64,000 nucleotides of DNA from Coniferiporia sulphurascens (taxonomy: Eukaryota; Basidiomycota; Agaricomycetes; Hymenochaetales; Hymenochaetaceae). Shown one piece after another: positions 31,969 to 42,574 of this stretch. Made by a program: the position numbers and the translations under genes. The stretch spans positions 2,071,045 to 2,135,044 of the forward strand of contig NBBA01000005.1 of the NCBI GenBank assembly GCA_002794785.1, read 5' to 3'. The notes beneath the pieces are model-generated. The model saw only the letters and a list, made by a program, of their open reading frames with translations, was not told the DNA's origin and did no database searches. Positions within the stretch are counted from its first letter, which is position 1, and each line of letters begins with the position of its first letter.

Positions 31969-34125
31969 TTATGAGTCCTCAAACAGAGCCGACAGAGCCT
32001 TGCCTAAAGGTCTGGCCTGCGGATCCTTCGCCCAGCACCGCTCCACCGCTTCCCAGTGCGTGTCCCGCACGCATCTCTCCCCCATCGGCCGTTTGGGCCG
32101 GACGCCGGGCACGACGTATTTTAGCAGTACCTCCATCTCGTTTTGCACGTAGTGGTACGGTATGTCACCCGAGAAGATCTAAGTAGGCGTCATGTGAGAA
32201 GCGTGTGAGCAGAGCAAAAGAAGCGTGGTCGCTCACCTCAAAGGCGACGGACCCAAAGGAGTATACGTCGCTCTGCAGCGTTAAGCGCGGAGACGAGCTA
32301 TCATCGTCGTCAAATGCATACAGCTCGGGGGCCGTCCAGCGGACGGAGCCGCCGACGCCAGAAGTGAAGCGCGACATGGACGGGAGGTCGAAGTCCCGTG
32401 CAAGAATGGAGAGGCCGAAATCCGAGAGACATGCGCTGTGGTCCTCGTTGATCAGGACATTCGCCTAAGATAAAGGTCAGAAGCTACCTTCCGGTGGAGC
32501 AGGATCAAGGAATGCGTACCCCAGTCAAGTCACCGTGAATAATGGCGTTGGAGTGCACTGAGAAGTAGTTTAATGGCGTCAGTGGCTAGCCGTGTTTTAT
32601 GGTGAGGACGCTACACACGATAAGTCAAGCCAGTTGCAATTTCACGAATCTACAAACACTCGATGATCAATATGATCGCCAGTAAAAAAATTGGAACTAC
32701 CACTCACCAATCGCAGCCGTTCAGAGTAAATTAAAGACTTGTGCTTCCGCAAGAAAGACGGTAGCGACCCATTTGAGAACCACGGGAGGATCATAGACGT
32801 ATACGGACTGAAACCTCTACATGTTCCCAAAAGCTTCACAATATTCGGGTGGTCCAATCCATGCCAGATACGAATCTCCGCTCGTAACATCTACATAGCA
32901 GCAAGTTCAGTAAAAAGGGAGGATTGAGCACAGACGATGGGGATCACCTTATTCATACGGATACTGACGCCAACGTCCTCAGTGCTGACGGTGTGTTGTC
33001 GCAGTACTTTGATGGCAACTTTTTGTTTTAACCGTCGCGTGCGGCTCCATTCGCCCATGAAGATATCGGCAAAGCCACCGCACCCACTCGGGAAATTTGT
33101 CAGTCTCTTGACCAAATTGCTCAGGTCCGGGACTACGCAAATTCGGACATTTTCAGAACGTGCACCTCTTTCAAGAACTGAATAAAAACAAGCTTACCCG
33201 GAAGCCCGACGTCGGCGTCATATCCATAGGACCAGTGCACTTTGTATGGGACAGGCTCCGCGGCAGGGCCTTCGCCCATCTTCCGGCGACGTAGGCTCAT
33301 CAGGTCCATCGCGCGCTCAATATCGCGCGGCGAGCCGCGTGCCATCAAGCTACGCGCGAGACAGTTCTGGCGAATCTCCGTATCCCAGTCTGGATGGTCC
33401 GCCGGCGTGAGCATCAGTGCGTCTTCATGCATGTCGACCGCGCGGTCAAGGTCGCGTGCATCACCGTGCAGGTCTGCTCGTGTGACATAAGCGTTGCCCA
33501 GGTTCACCATCGCCCGCGGGAGCGCTGGGTGCTGCTCGTCTGCACCAGCGCCTGCAAGCGCACCCGAACCCGGGGCAGACATCGCCTCGACCGCGCCCTC
33601 GAGCAACGTAAGCGACTCCACGAGCGAATCTTCGCGACGTGTTCGTGCGAAGTGGTCGAGGAGCGCAACGCCGAGGTTTGCTTGCACCTCGAGCGTGTCG
33701 GCGCCTACCGCAGCGTCGCCCGGATGCCGACGTCCGCGCGCGACGGTGAGGCGGAGACTCTCGCGGTCGATACATATTGCCTCCTCGAGATCCTCAAGTG
33801 CGCCGTGCTCGTAGTAACGCGACCATAATGCAGCAGCGGTGACTGCGCGTGAGATGAGGTGTGTGTCTATGTCGGAATCGAGCGCGTCGGGCGATAGACG
33901 CGACACGATCGCCCGTCCGAGCGGATCAGCGCCTCTGTCGGAGCGCTCAGACTTGGAGTCGCTCGGTGGCGTACCGGACGACGAAGAATATTTTCGGCGA
34001 GGTGACGCCACCTTCTTCCCCGTTTTGCGAAAGGATTCTTCTGCGGATTTCGTTGCTTTCATAAGCCGCTGCATAGCGGCCTTGCTCAAACTCGAGCGCC
34101 GCGCTGTCTGCTTTGTGCGTGCCAT
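31969..34125 (-). CDS. TPR-kinase protein with a histone H3-like N terminus
   Basis: Exons read 34125-33198, 33132-32948, 32890-32708, 32649-32619, 32557-32520, 32464-32237, 32178-31969: 600 residues. The N terminus is MARTKQTARRSSLSKAAMQR; residues ARTKQTAR equal H3 positions 1-8, and S10, K14 and A15 also match, while K9 is Arg. A basic, Ser-rich stretch follows, then TPR-like helices (about residues 100-300: VQANLGVALLDHFA, AMVNLGNAYVTRADLHG, IRQNCLARSLMARGSPRD). The kinase domain is of tyrosine-kinase-like type: SGCGGFADIFMGEW, VAIKVLR, LDHPNIVKLLGTCRG, IIHGDLTGANVLI, SDFGLSI, GGSVRWTAPE, SDVYSFGSVAFE. HRD is HGD, but catalytic Asp, Asn and DFG Asp are present. Start is firm: an in-frame TAG lies five codons upstream and the context is ACCATGG. 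Confidence 0.88.
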
Positions 34126-35119
34126 GGTAGGCTGCTGCTAAGCGGGGGTGAAATTTTGGGGACAGCCGAGGATTCTCGTCGATTATATGGGGTTGACGGA
34201 CCCAACTGCACGCTTTGGGCGGTGCAGTTAGCGCGCGCAATTACATGGGGTCAAGAAGAGCTCGGCCATCAACCCAGATCGACGATTGCTGGAAAACAGA
34301 GCCGTGGGACATCAAGAGTTTCCTTACGCGACCCGGCAAACGGTACGCACCCACCGCGGCAGTGCACACTGCGTATATTTCAACCGTGTCTATGTCCTTC
34401 TTCACATTTCTATCGGCGTCCACCATATGTCTGAACCCGTGTTTGATGTTTGCTGTGTACCTGCATGAAGGTCCTAGAACTTAGTAGTTGAGATAGTTGC
34501 TATCATGCGCGATTCGTTGCTGTGTGACCTGTGATGAAGCAAGCGATCGCCGCGCAGAGTTGGGTAAGACTCCAGACAATGCGCGGGAAAAGGGGACGAC
34601 TGCACAACTGCAGGCACAGAGCTAATTGCAGGGCCGACGCTGGAAGTTGAATCGAGCCCGAGTCCGAGTCCGAGCCCATCCCCGGGACTGCGATGGCCGA
34701 TCAGACAGGTAAATCCAAGAAACCCCTAATAAGGAAAGTCCGTGGAAATCCGCCTTCCCCTTTGGTTATTCTTAGTTCTGCCAAATCCTCTCCTCTAAAA
34801 TCCTAATCTTTGCTTTCAAACTCTACGGACGGTGTTTATCCATATGCTCCAGTATTTCCACTCGGTTCCCGAAAGTGCCGGTGGTATTCAGAGGACGAGA
34901 GTCTCAGAGTCATCCCGTGTGCCTTATAATAGTATACATTCATTCGCCTATCCTATATGTCCATAAGCCATCCAATCAAAAGAGATGATGAGTTTCATTC
35001 GGACTCCAGGCAAAGTAGGACTCGCCCCTGGCCATTGGCGCACCCCGCACGTCAATCACCCTTGACGAGCGGATGACCAGCGCCTGGGGCGCCGTACCGT
35101 ACGCCGGGCGGCGCAGGCG
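34126..35119. other. Intergenic region, no gene seen
   Basis: Promoter side of the TPR-kinase gene and further DNA. A short plus-strand frame starting MADQTGKSKKPLIRKVRG at 34693 has no homology I recognise and no supporting splice sites. A GAGTCC/GAGCCC mini-repeat lies at about 34650-34677. Confidence 0.4.
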
Positions 35120-35536
35120 TCATGTTGCCGTCATAAAGAACTCCATAGATCCGAGTGCGGGTAGAGAAGAGCCGAGTTCACGGTCATGGGGAACCCCTGT
35201 GATCTCAAACATTAGGGGTCGCAGAAACCGCTCTTCATCCAGCAAACGGAGCACGTGAACACGAGCGTCGGTCCTTAAGCGAACCTCCAGTCCAAGCTTT
35301 GGGTATTGGTTGCACCACAGTCGGCAGAGTCCGGGATGTTTGTAGCATTCTGCTTTACGTTTCGGGACGGATATCCCAACCCCGTAAAAGAAGGTAATAA
35401 GTTTACAGACTAAGTTCCAGTTCGGTGTATTTGGAAGCTCGACCTGGCTTGCATCTTCTCCAGTCGGGGGCAGAATAACAGTAGGGGTCGGGATCGATGA
35501 AGCATAGAGAGCAGGAAAGTGAAGCAGCCCGGGCAA
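35120..35536 (-). CDS. Possible hypothetical protein exon
   Basis: An open stretch encoding about 138 residues, ILPGLLHFPALYASSIPTP, then WNLVCKLITFFYGVGISVP and RLLDEERFLRPLMFEITGVP. Composition looks protein-like. The upstream end is preceded by CTCCAG, a good acceptor, and a GTAAGC donor lies near 35725, but the phases leave more than one upstream frame possible; one of them would instead give a short Cys-rich product from the same exon. I recognise no family. Confidence 0.3.
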   Translation of the reverse strand: MPGLLHFPALYASSIPTPTVILPPTGEDASQVELPNTPNWNLVCKLITFFYGVGISVPKRKAECYKHPGLCRLWCNQYPKLGLEVRLRTDARVHVLRLLDEERFLRPLMFEITGVPHDRELGSSLPALGSMEFFMTAT

Positions 35537-36809
35537 GATAGCGTCCTGGAGCTAATGAAGGGAGCTTAATTGCCTCTTTCAAATGTCATGATGGCCCCCA
35601 GATATGAAAGCCAGACCAAACAGATAGGAATATTGCACAAGATATCGGGAGCTATTGTTGTACGAGAAGCATGGAACCAGAGGCCAATGGGAGGACTTGA
35701 TGCCCTGTTCTACGCGCTTACCGCATTGCAGCTTGAAATGAACGCAGGTGCAAATTTGATGAAAGGCGGTGCTCAGAGAGGATAAAACGTGGGTGATACC
35801 GATCAATACAACGGGCAGACATCGGGCTGTTGTCGCTGGTCCGTGCATAGTCTTCTCGTTTCGAGTCAACGTCAGAGCTCATTAGCAGAAATGAGTTTGC
35901 TTGAAGGTGGCTCCTAGGCGGGAGCGGCGTCGATCCAATACAAGCGGCGCCGGCAGACCAAGTCCGGCCGGGAACAGTACAGGAGGAACGTGCATGAGAC
36001 GTAAATGGGCGCGCAGCCGGAATGGGTCTGGCTAGACCACATAAGAGGGAACGTGCCAGTACGGTTGAGTTTAGTGCAGCGAGAACCGCGGTGAAGACGG
36101 GACGGCCCGAGAGCATAAAGGCGAGCAAGGCGGACAGAAGGTCGAGGATGACGTGTCTGTGTGCTGAAGTTTGATAACAATCAGCCTGAGAACGGTTGGC
36201 TGGGAGAAGCACAGAGAGCGGGGAAAAGTAGCTGTTATGGTGTAGATGCGCTTTCAACGGGTAACGAATAAATGCACGCACGTTTCTTGCCTGCGTCCAG
36301 TAGTCCGCAGGGTTGGTATTAGTGTCCGTGGGCGCGTATGTATGTGGCATAGCCTCACTCCTCGTGTGCGTATGTGTACAAGCGAGAAAAAGGAGCAAAC
36401 AAACGTGCGCGCAGTAGCGGTGATTTAAAGCGAAATGTGCGGAGGAGGGCAAGCCATGTGCATACTGGAGGCATGAAATTACCCCCAATAATAATAAAAT
36501 ATCACAACGGCACGTGCACACCGTATAAATAAAGTATCTGCAAGTACAAGTGACGCTATCCGAACTCTGCGCCTCTCCTCCCCGCTTCACGATCTCCCCC
36601 TTCCCCGTCCCGACTATTTGCATTTTTCATCTCGTCTGCGACGAGCGGCGGGAAGCGTGAGTCCGTATACCAACGCGTATTTGTTTCCTTTTTTTGCTGA
36701 TTTTCTCCGGGCTGACAGACGAGACCCACGGCTTTCTTTTGCCCTTTTTTTCAATTGTCTTGGTCTGTCTCCGACGTTCCATCCACACTTTGTAACCCTT
36801 GCGTCGTCC
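35537..36809. other. Mostly non-coding; promoter region of KCS1
   Basis: A minus-strand frame without stops covers about 36623-35718, but its composition (Cys/His/Thr-rich, with CACACG-type repeats read as THTHTR) looks like chance. Possible upstream exons of the 35120-35536 stretch would lie here. The last ~200 bp are the KCS1 5' region; CT-rich stretches occur before its ATG. Confidence 0.35.
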
Positions 36810-39800
36810 ATGACGGCGGTCCCGGACGCCAGCCAAGTGCAGCCCCAGCGTTCAAGTCCGATACGCATTCAACCGCCCCTGGCGACGTCTGTGCCCGTGG
36901 AGGGGTCCGCCTCGCCCCCTTCGCTCTCCCGGACCGACTTGAACGGACCACCCACACCCAGACCGCCATTCTTTTCTCGATCAGCCCTCTCCAGCACTCC
37001 ATCGCTTCCCAGTACATATTCTAGCAAGGTCGATTCCTCCTTTGTCCCCATCACCGACAACGACACGGTCAACTCCTCCCATCCCCGGACATCTTCAGCC
37101 CTTGACTTTGCTTACGTAAATGCACCACCTCTTCCACGCCAGCGCACTGGGAGCCATAGTTCGCGGCAGCAGCCCGCTCGAGCAATCACTCTCCCTTCCG
37201 CGCGGCCGTCGTTTCTGCAGGGACTTTCCCTCCAGGACACACCCCAGACCGCGGTCCCGAGGTCCAGATCCTCGTCTCCTTCGTCCTCCGGATCGGCATC
37301 TTCCTCTTCGTTGCCTTCTTCCCCCGGTCGTGCCGCCCAGACTCCTAATGTCGGCCCTTCTTCCGGAGTGAGCCGCAAGGTTGCAGAATCTCTTCAGCTT
37401 TTCAAAGAGACTACGCACACCCCGGTGGAAGAGATTCCACATATTCCCCTCGGTAGGCGAAGCTCGGTCAGCAAAAAACGCAAGGCGAGCAAGGCGTCGC
37501 TGCTTGGAAAAGACGAGGACGTAGAAGCGGACATCGGTGAGGCGGAACCGGAATATGAATTTGTCAAGCGCTCGCAGTGGCCGGACCGTGAAACCGCCGC
37601 TCTCAGAAGGGAGAAGAGCTCGACCGCCCTTGAGCGTGTGCGTACACGCGAGAGTGTGTCGAGTGCGGCCGGCGCGCGGGATCGTGAAAGGTCGGAAAGG
37701 AATTATGAGAATGGGAGAAGGATGAGTCGGGGTTCGATCGGAGAAGGTAGCGCGGGCGACGTTCGACAGTGGGGAAAGGATGTGAGTGCCAATGCGAGCG
37801 GGAGTTCTGGTGTTTTGTCGCGCGGCAGACCACATAAGCGACCTTCATGGAAAGACTCGACGCCAGTGGCTGATGCCGAACCAACGCTAGTGTCGCCGGA
37901 ATCGTCAGGTTCAGCATCGAGTATACGCACGTTCCAGGAACAGCGGAGTACGGCAGAATCGCCGAAGGGGCGTCCCTTTTCGCGGAGCGACCGACGAGTG
38001 TATGCGTCAGCGCATTCCTCTCCGTCCCGCTCACCCTCGCGAGGGGCGCCCACATCACCCGCTCATGTTCCGGCACCACTTCGTACGTCCCCCACACATC
38101 TGGACGCCGTACACAGCGCCTCCATCCCCGCTCTACGGCACTCCTCCCAGGTCTTTATTCCCCATCAAGATACCGATTCTCTTTCGACAACACCTGTTCA
38201 ATCTTCGGCGCCGCCTGTTCCTTACCCTCGTCGTCGGTCCATACTTTTTACTGACAGCACCTCGGCGACGCCTACGCCTACGCCTACACCCACACCCTTC
38301 TTTACAGACGAGGATGATTTTGAACACGACCCCGATTTCGATTTCGACTCTGAATGGGACACTGCGTCGATCACTACCTCTGCATCCACTCGTACATCAC
38401 CGCCACTACCGTCACCAGATATCCCACTTGCACACCTTCCGCACGTTCATAACGGGACGCCACACCCGACCTTCATCGCGTCTCATGATGATGATTATGG
38501 CAATTTTAAGCGAGTAGGTTTACGCAGCCCCGATCGTGCGCGTGCGTTTTCGCCAGGTACACGTGATGGACGGAATGGCATTAGGGTGGCCATGTCAACG
38601 AGTGACGACGATCAGGCTGTTGTGGGCCGCAAGCGGCAGCAGTTGAGCCACACCGAGTTGGAAGATGCCACTCACGATGCAGATGAGCTCGAGCTTGACG
38701 GGCACTTGCCGCACATCCCGCTGAGGCCGTTCCGCAATCAGGTCGGCGGACACAGCGCGATCTACAAGTTCACGAAGCGCGCCGTTTGCAAAGTGAGTAT
38801 CGTATCTTTTTGCTGTCTGGCTCGATTGCCCGTTTCCACATTTCTTTTTCCGGAAAAAAAGTTGCGCAATGGACTTGCGACACAGCTATCTAGTCTCTTT
38901 TTTTTGCGCATATATGCAGATTTCTGTATTTTCCCTTTATTGACCTATCCTTTCATTCCCTCTACTATGTTATTAGCCGCTTGTGTCGCGCGAGAACCTC
39001 TTTTACGAAGCGGTTGAACGTGAGGCGCCGGAATTATTGGAATTCATCCCGAGATATCTGGGTGTTATGCTGGTTAATTATCGACGCGTTCGCAAGTCCT
39101 CAAATAACCAACGCAATTCCCCTCTCCTGCCTTCGAAAAGGCCAAACGTTTTCAATGCAGGTTATAATGCCACAGAGTCGCGTTTGGGACAAGGTACAAT
39201 CAAGTTCCCGCAGGGCCCCTCATTGCAACGTGCAGCGACCTGTCAAGGCCTCCAACATGTTCCTACCGCACTCCAAGGGTACTCAGAACGGGACCACCCA
39301 GATTTGCAGGAGGAAGAGGAGGAAGAGACAGATACTGAATTGCCTGAGGTTGTGCTCGACGAAAACCGACACATAATTCCAGAGTGGCTTCTTCGGAGCA
39401 GCGCTGGGCGTAGCAGTATTTTACGCCATTCGCTTTCCACGAGTACTTCATCCGACCTCGCACCCCAGCGATTGTTGCGCGACGATTACAACCGCGGGAC
39501 ATCGTCGAGCCCCGATCTTGCTCTTCCTGCCGGCCTTCCTGTTGGTCGGAACGGCGAGGTGATTGGCCTGAATGGTCGTGCATCTGCAGGTCGCAGCCCG
39601 CTGTTCACTTCGATGAACCCTTGCTCGGATGAGGACGACGGACAGGAAGATGCACCTACACCAGCGAACTCGCCGAACGAGTTGCGTGGGGCGGGCCCGC
39701 TGGCGCTCCGTGCCTCCGCTAGCGAAAGTGACGCCTTGAGCTCAAACATGCGACCGACGCTTCGTTCTATGGGGACTTCACAGGGCACTGCCGGTTCTAA

Positions 39801-41488
39801 AGAGAGTGGAAGCGGGTGCAGTCTTTTTGGTGGTACGGGGTCGACTGTCGTAAACACGAAACTTAAGGATCACGTGTTCGGCGCGATTCTGCGACGCTTC
39901 CGCCGACGTACGCGCAGCCAACTTGACCGTCGAGTGGTGCGCACGGAGGATGAGGGAGACGTCGCGGATGGAGAGCTCGAGGGTACGTCCAACTACGGGA
40001 ATGCTGCCACAAGACGCCGTCGCCGTGCTCGTCGGCACCGTCCGTCGGCCGTCGATCGTGTTAAGATCGAGGAACTGCCTGCCCTGCGCCGTGTACAAAG
40101 TGAGGACGGATTTTCGCGCCATGCGCGCCTTTCAGAGGACGCGGAACTGGCGGACGACGGCTTTCGGGATTCGACGTACAACTATGAAGAGGATGCATTC
40201 AAGCAACCGCCGGCTGGCAGACGCCCACCTGTGTCTATGGGGCCGTACTCAGCGCGCAGTTCTCGACGGAGCCGGTCCCGATCTCTGGATTCACACTTCC
40301 CGAATGGCAGTGATACACGTCCGCACCAATCGCAGTCAATGCAGTCGTCAGTATGGTCTCCGGACGATCGGTTCTCGCGACAGGAGCACTTTATCCTTAT
40401 GGAGGATCTGACGGGCCGACTTAAGAAACCGTGTGTGCTCGACTTGAAGATGGGCACGAGGCAATACGGTGTTGATGCCACTCCGGCGAAAAAGAAAAGC
40501 CAGCGTAAAAAGTGCGATCGGACGACGAGCAGGACGCTCGGCGCTAGGATGTGCGGGATGCAGGCATGTTCTCCAGTTCTCATACTCCAAACCTTTTTCG
40601 CCTAACGCTGCTTTCTTTTTCGTGTAGGTTTGGGACCCTGTATCAGACTCGTATCGGACTCAAGACAAATACAAGGGGCGAGAAGTCAAGACTGAAGAAT
40701 TTCGATCTGTATTAGCGTCTTTCCTGAGTGACGGAGAGGGACTCATGGTGTATCACATTTCGGGAATCTTGCAGAAGCTGTATGCGTTGGCTGAAATTAT
40801 CAATCGGCTCATTGGTTATCGCTTTTATGGATGTAGTCTGCTCTTTATCTACGATGGCGACCCCGAGACCCAGGACGCATGTCGGGCGTACATGTCGGAC
40901 CGCCCCTCGTCACGCAAGAAGCGCGGGGAATCGCTCAACCGGCGCGACCCCGACCCGCGTAATAGCTCCCGTGCGCTGCGGCGCACACATAGCGCGGACC
41001 TCGTGCTCAGTCCATCTGAAAAGACAGAGTCAGAAGCGGTTTTGGCGTGCTGCCCTGCGCGGCTGCGGCGACGCGGGGAAGTAAACGTTCGGATTGTGGA
41101 CTTTGCACATACGACGACTGGACGCGACTACGTGCTGCTGCCCGCGGGGCACGCAGGTGCGGGTGCGAACGCAGGTGCAGGTGAGGTAGTTGCGAGCGGA
41201 AAGGGATACCAGGCAGACGTCGATGTCGAGTCTGGCTTAATCTGCGCGCGCTTCCCGCCTCACTACCCCGAGCAGCCGGACCGCGGGTTCCTGTTTGGCT
41301 TGAAGAACCTTGCAGACGCACTGGAGCGGTTGTGGGACGAGGAGCGCGTGCGGAGGATGAAGGCGTCTCGCGACGATCCCTCCGCCGTTGCGCGCCAGCT
41401 TCCGCCGGTGAACACAGACGGCAAGGCTATCTTCGAGGAGATTTTTGGGCCACGGGGCGAGGAGGACCTGGGGATGGTCTCAACATGA
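36810..41488 (+). CDS. KCS1: Inositol hexakisphosphate kinase (Kcs1 type)
   Basis: Three exons (36810-38792, 38977-40563, 40628-41488) give 1476 residues. The first ~600 residues are Ser/Pro-rich and disordered, with TPTPTPTP runs. The catalytic region starts [20 protein letters not shown] and continues across intron 1 as [53 protein letters not shown] carries the IPK-family PxxxDxKxG motif ([17 protein letters not shown]). Later come [28 protein letters not shown] and the metal-binding [13 protein letters not shown]. Kcs1 makes diphosphoinositol phosphate (5-InsP7) from InsP6. Long inserts, about 400 residues between LGVML and HFILMED and another before the IDFAH-like motif, are normal for Kcs1. 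Intron 2 (40564-40627) must have a GC donor (CAG|GCATGT) to join GMQ to VWDPVSDSY. Confidence 0.92.
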
Positions 41489-41979
41489 ATGAGCTGCTCT
41501 CATAGCTGCTCTAACGTTTTCCTTGTACATATTTTTCTCTCCTCTTTTTCGTATGTAGCCAAGCGGTACACTGTGCACTCGTTCCTTCCTCGCATTTATT
41601 TCTGCTATTCTTGCGTCATGTTGTGCAGTACTCGTACTCTTCTCGTTTTCCTTTTTATTATATCTTCTTTCGATATTCCTTTCAATATCATCATCCTTTT
41701 TACCCTCGCCCAACTCGATAGACGCACACTATATTTCAAACTTCCTAGACGCGCCCGAATAGTATCGCGGCGCAGCAACAAATAAAATATGCCCAAATAG
41801 CACGTTTCTCAAACAACCAGTAATAAATCAGGTTAGGCGCGCGTACGAGTGTCAGCCAGCAAGGAACGTTGTGTTATATCCTGAGCTCTATTGGATGGCC
41901 TCTACGGTACATGAATCGGAAATCCGGGAGTTGCGCGCCGGCAGCAGGCCTACGACAGCTCAAAGGCCGCGCTCATAAT
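41489..41979. other. Convergent intergenic spacer
   Basis: 3' flanks of KCS1 (+) and QCR9 (-), T-rich near 41520-41700. No gene or RNA recognised. Confidence 0.55.
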
Positions 41980-42423
41980 TTATTCCTCATCCTGCACGTA
42001 TTTATGACGGAGGTCCTTCCATTGTTTCTGTATGACGAGCGGGTGTACAAAGTCAGCGCACGTAACAAGACGACCAGAAAAATAGCGAGTGGGGACAGGC
42101 GAAGAAGAGAAAAAAGTGTGCATGTGGAGAGAGGAGGGACTTACACCCTGGTTCCAGCGGTCCCAGAAGGAGGTGGTGGCGATGTCGAAACCGATACCAA
42201 AGCCGAACGCGCCTGCGAAGATGGACGAGACGAAGACGCCTGGGTCGCAAAAATGAAGATGAAGAGGGTGCCAAGTTAGAAAAGAGGACACGGGCGGAGG
42301 AGCGGGGGTGACTGCTACTGACTGTTCCGCTTGAAAAAAGTGTTGTAGAATGTTGTTGAGAGCTGGTGAACGGTCATCAGGATTTGCTTTTAGTAGCGAG
42401 CATACGAGTGAGCTCACCGCCAT
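41980..42423 (-). CDS. QCR9: Cytochrome bc1 complex subunit 9 (Qcr9)
   Basis: Four exons (42423-42418, 42362-42323, 42239-42145, 42027-41980) give 62 residues. The first exon is just ATG GCG. The product reads MALSTTFYNTFFKRNSVFVS, then SIFAGAFGFGIGFDIATTSF, WDRWNQGKQWKDLRHKYVQD. The FFKRNSVFV start, the single membrane helix and the FDxxxTSxWDxxNxGKxWKD pattern are those of Qcr9, the small single-helix subunit needed for the Rieske protein in complex III of the mitochondrial inner membrane. It is too split to be found as an open frame. It shares a 151-bp head-to-head promoter with the mitochondrial uS11 gene. Confidence 0.93.
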   Translation of the reverse strand: MAVSSLVCSLLKANPDDRSPALNNILQHFFQAEQSVAVTPAPPPVSSFLTWHPLHLHFCDPGVFVSSIFAGAFGFGIGFDIATTSFWDRWNQGVSPSSLHMHTFFSSSPVPTRYFSGRLVTCADFVHPLVIQKQWKDLRHKYVQDEE

Positions 42424-42574
42424 GAGGACGAAGGGGTAGAGAGAGGATGAGGTTGAGCGAACGGGAGTTTCCCAGACTCGGACATCACACAGCCGGCTTT
42501 GGCCGAACCCGAATTTTTGCCCAATTTCAGTCTGCTCGCCCCGACCTGAGCAATCACGTCGAGTCCCGCCAGCC
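42424..42574. promoter_or_regulatory. Divergent promoter shared by QCR9 and mitochondrial uS11
   Basis: 151 bp between ATG 42423 (-) and ATG 42575 (+), both nuclear genes for mitochondrial proteins. GACGTGAT/ATCACGTC-like sequence occurs at about 42551-42559. Co-regulation is inference. Confidence 0.5.

Noticed and set aside
35718..36623. 301-codon minus-strand open frame
   Set aside because: No ATG at its head, repeat-driven Thr/His and Cys runs, no motif; may hold pieces of exons but not one gene.
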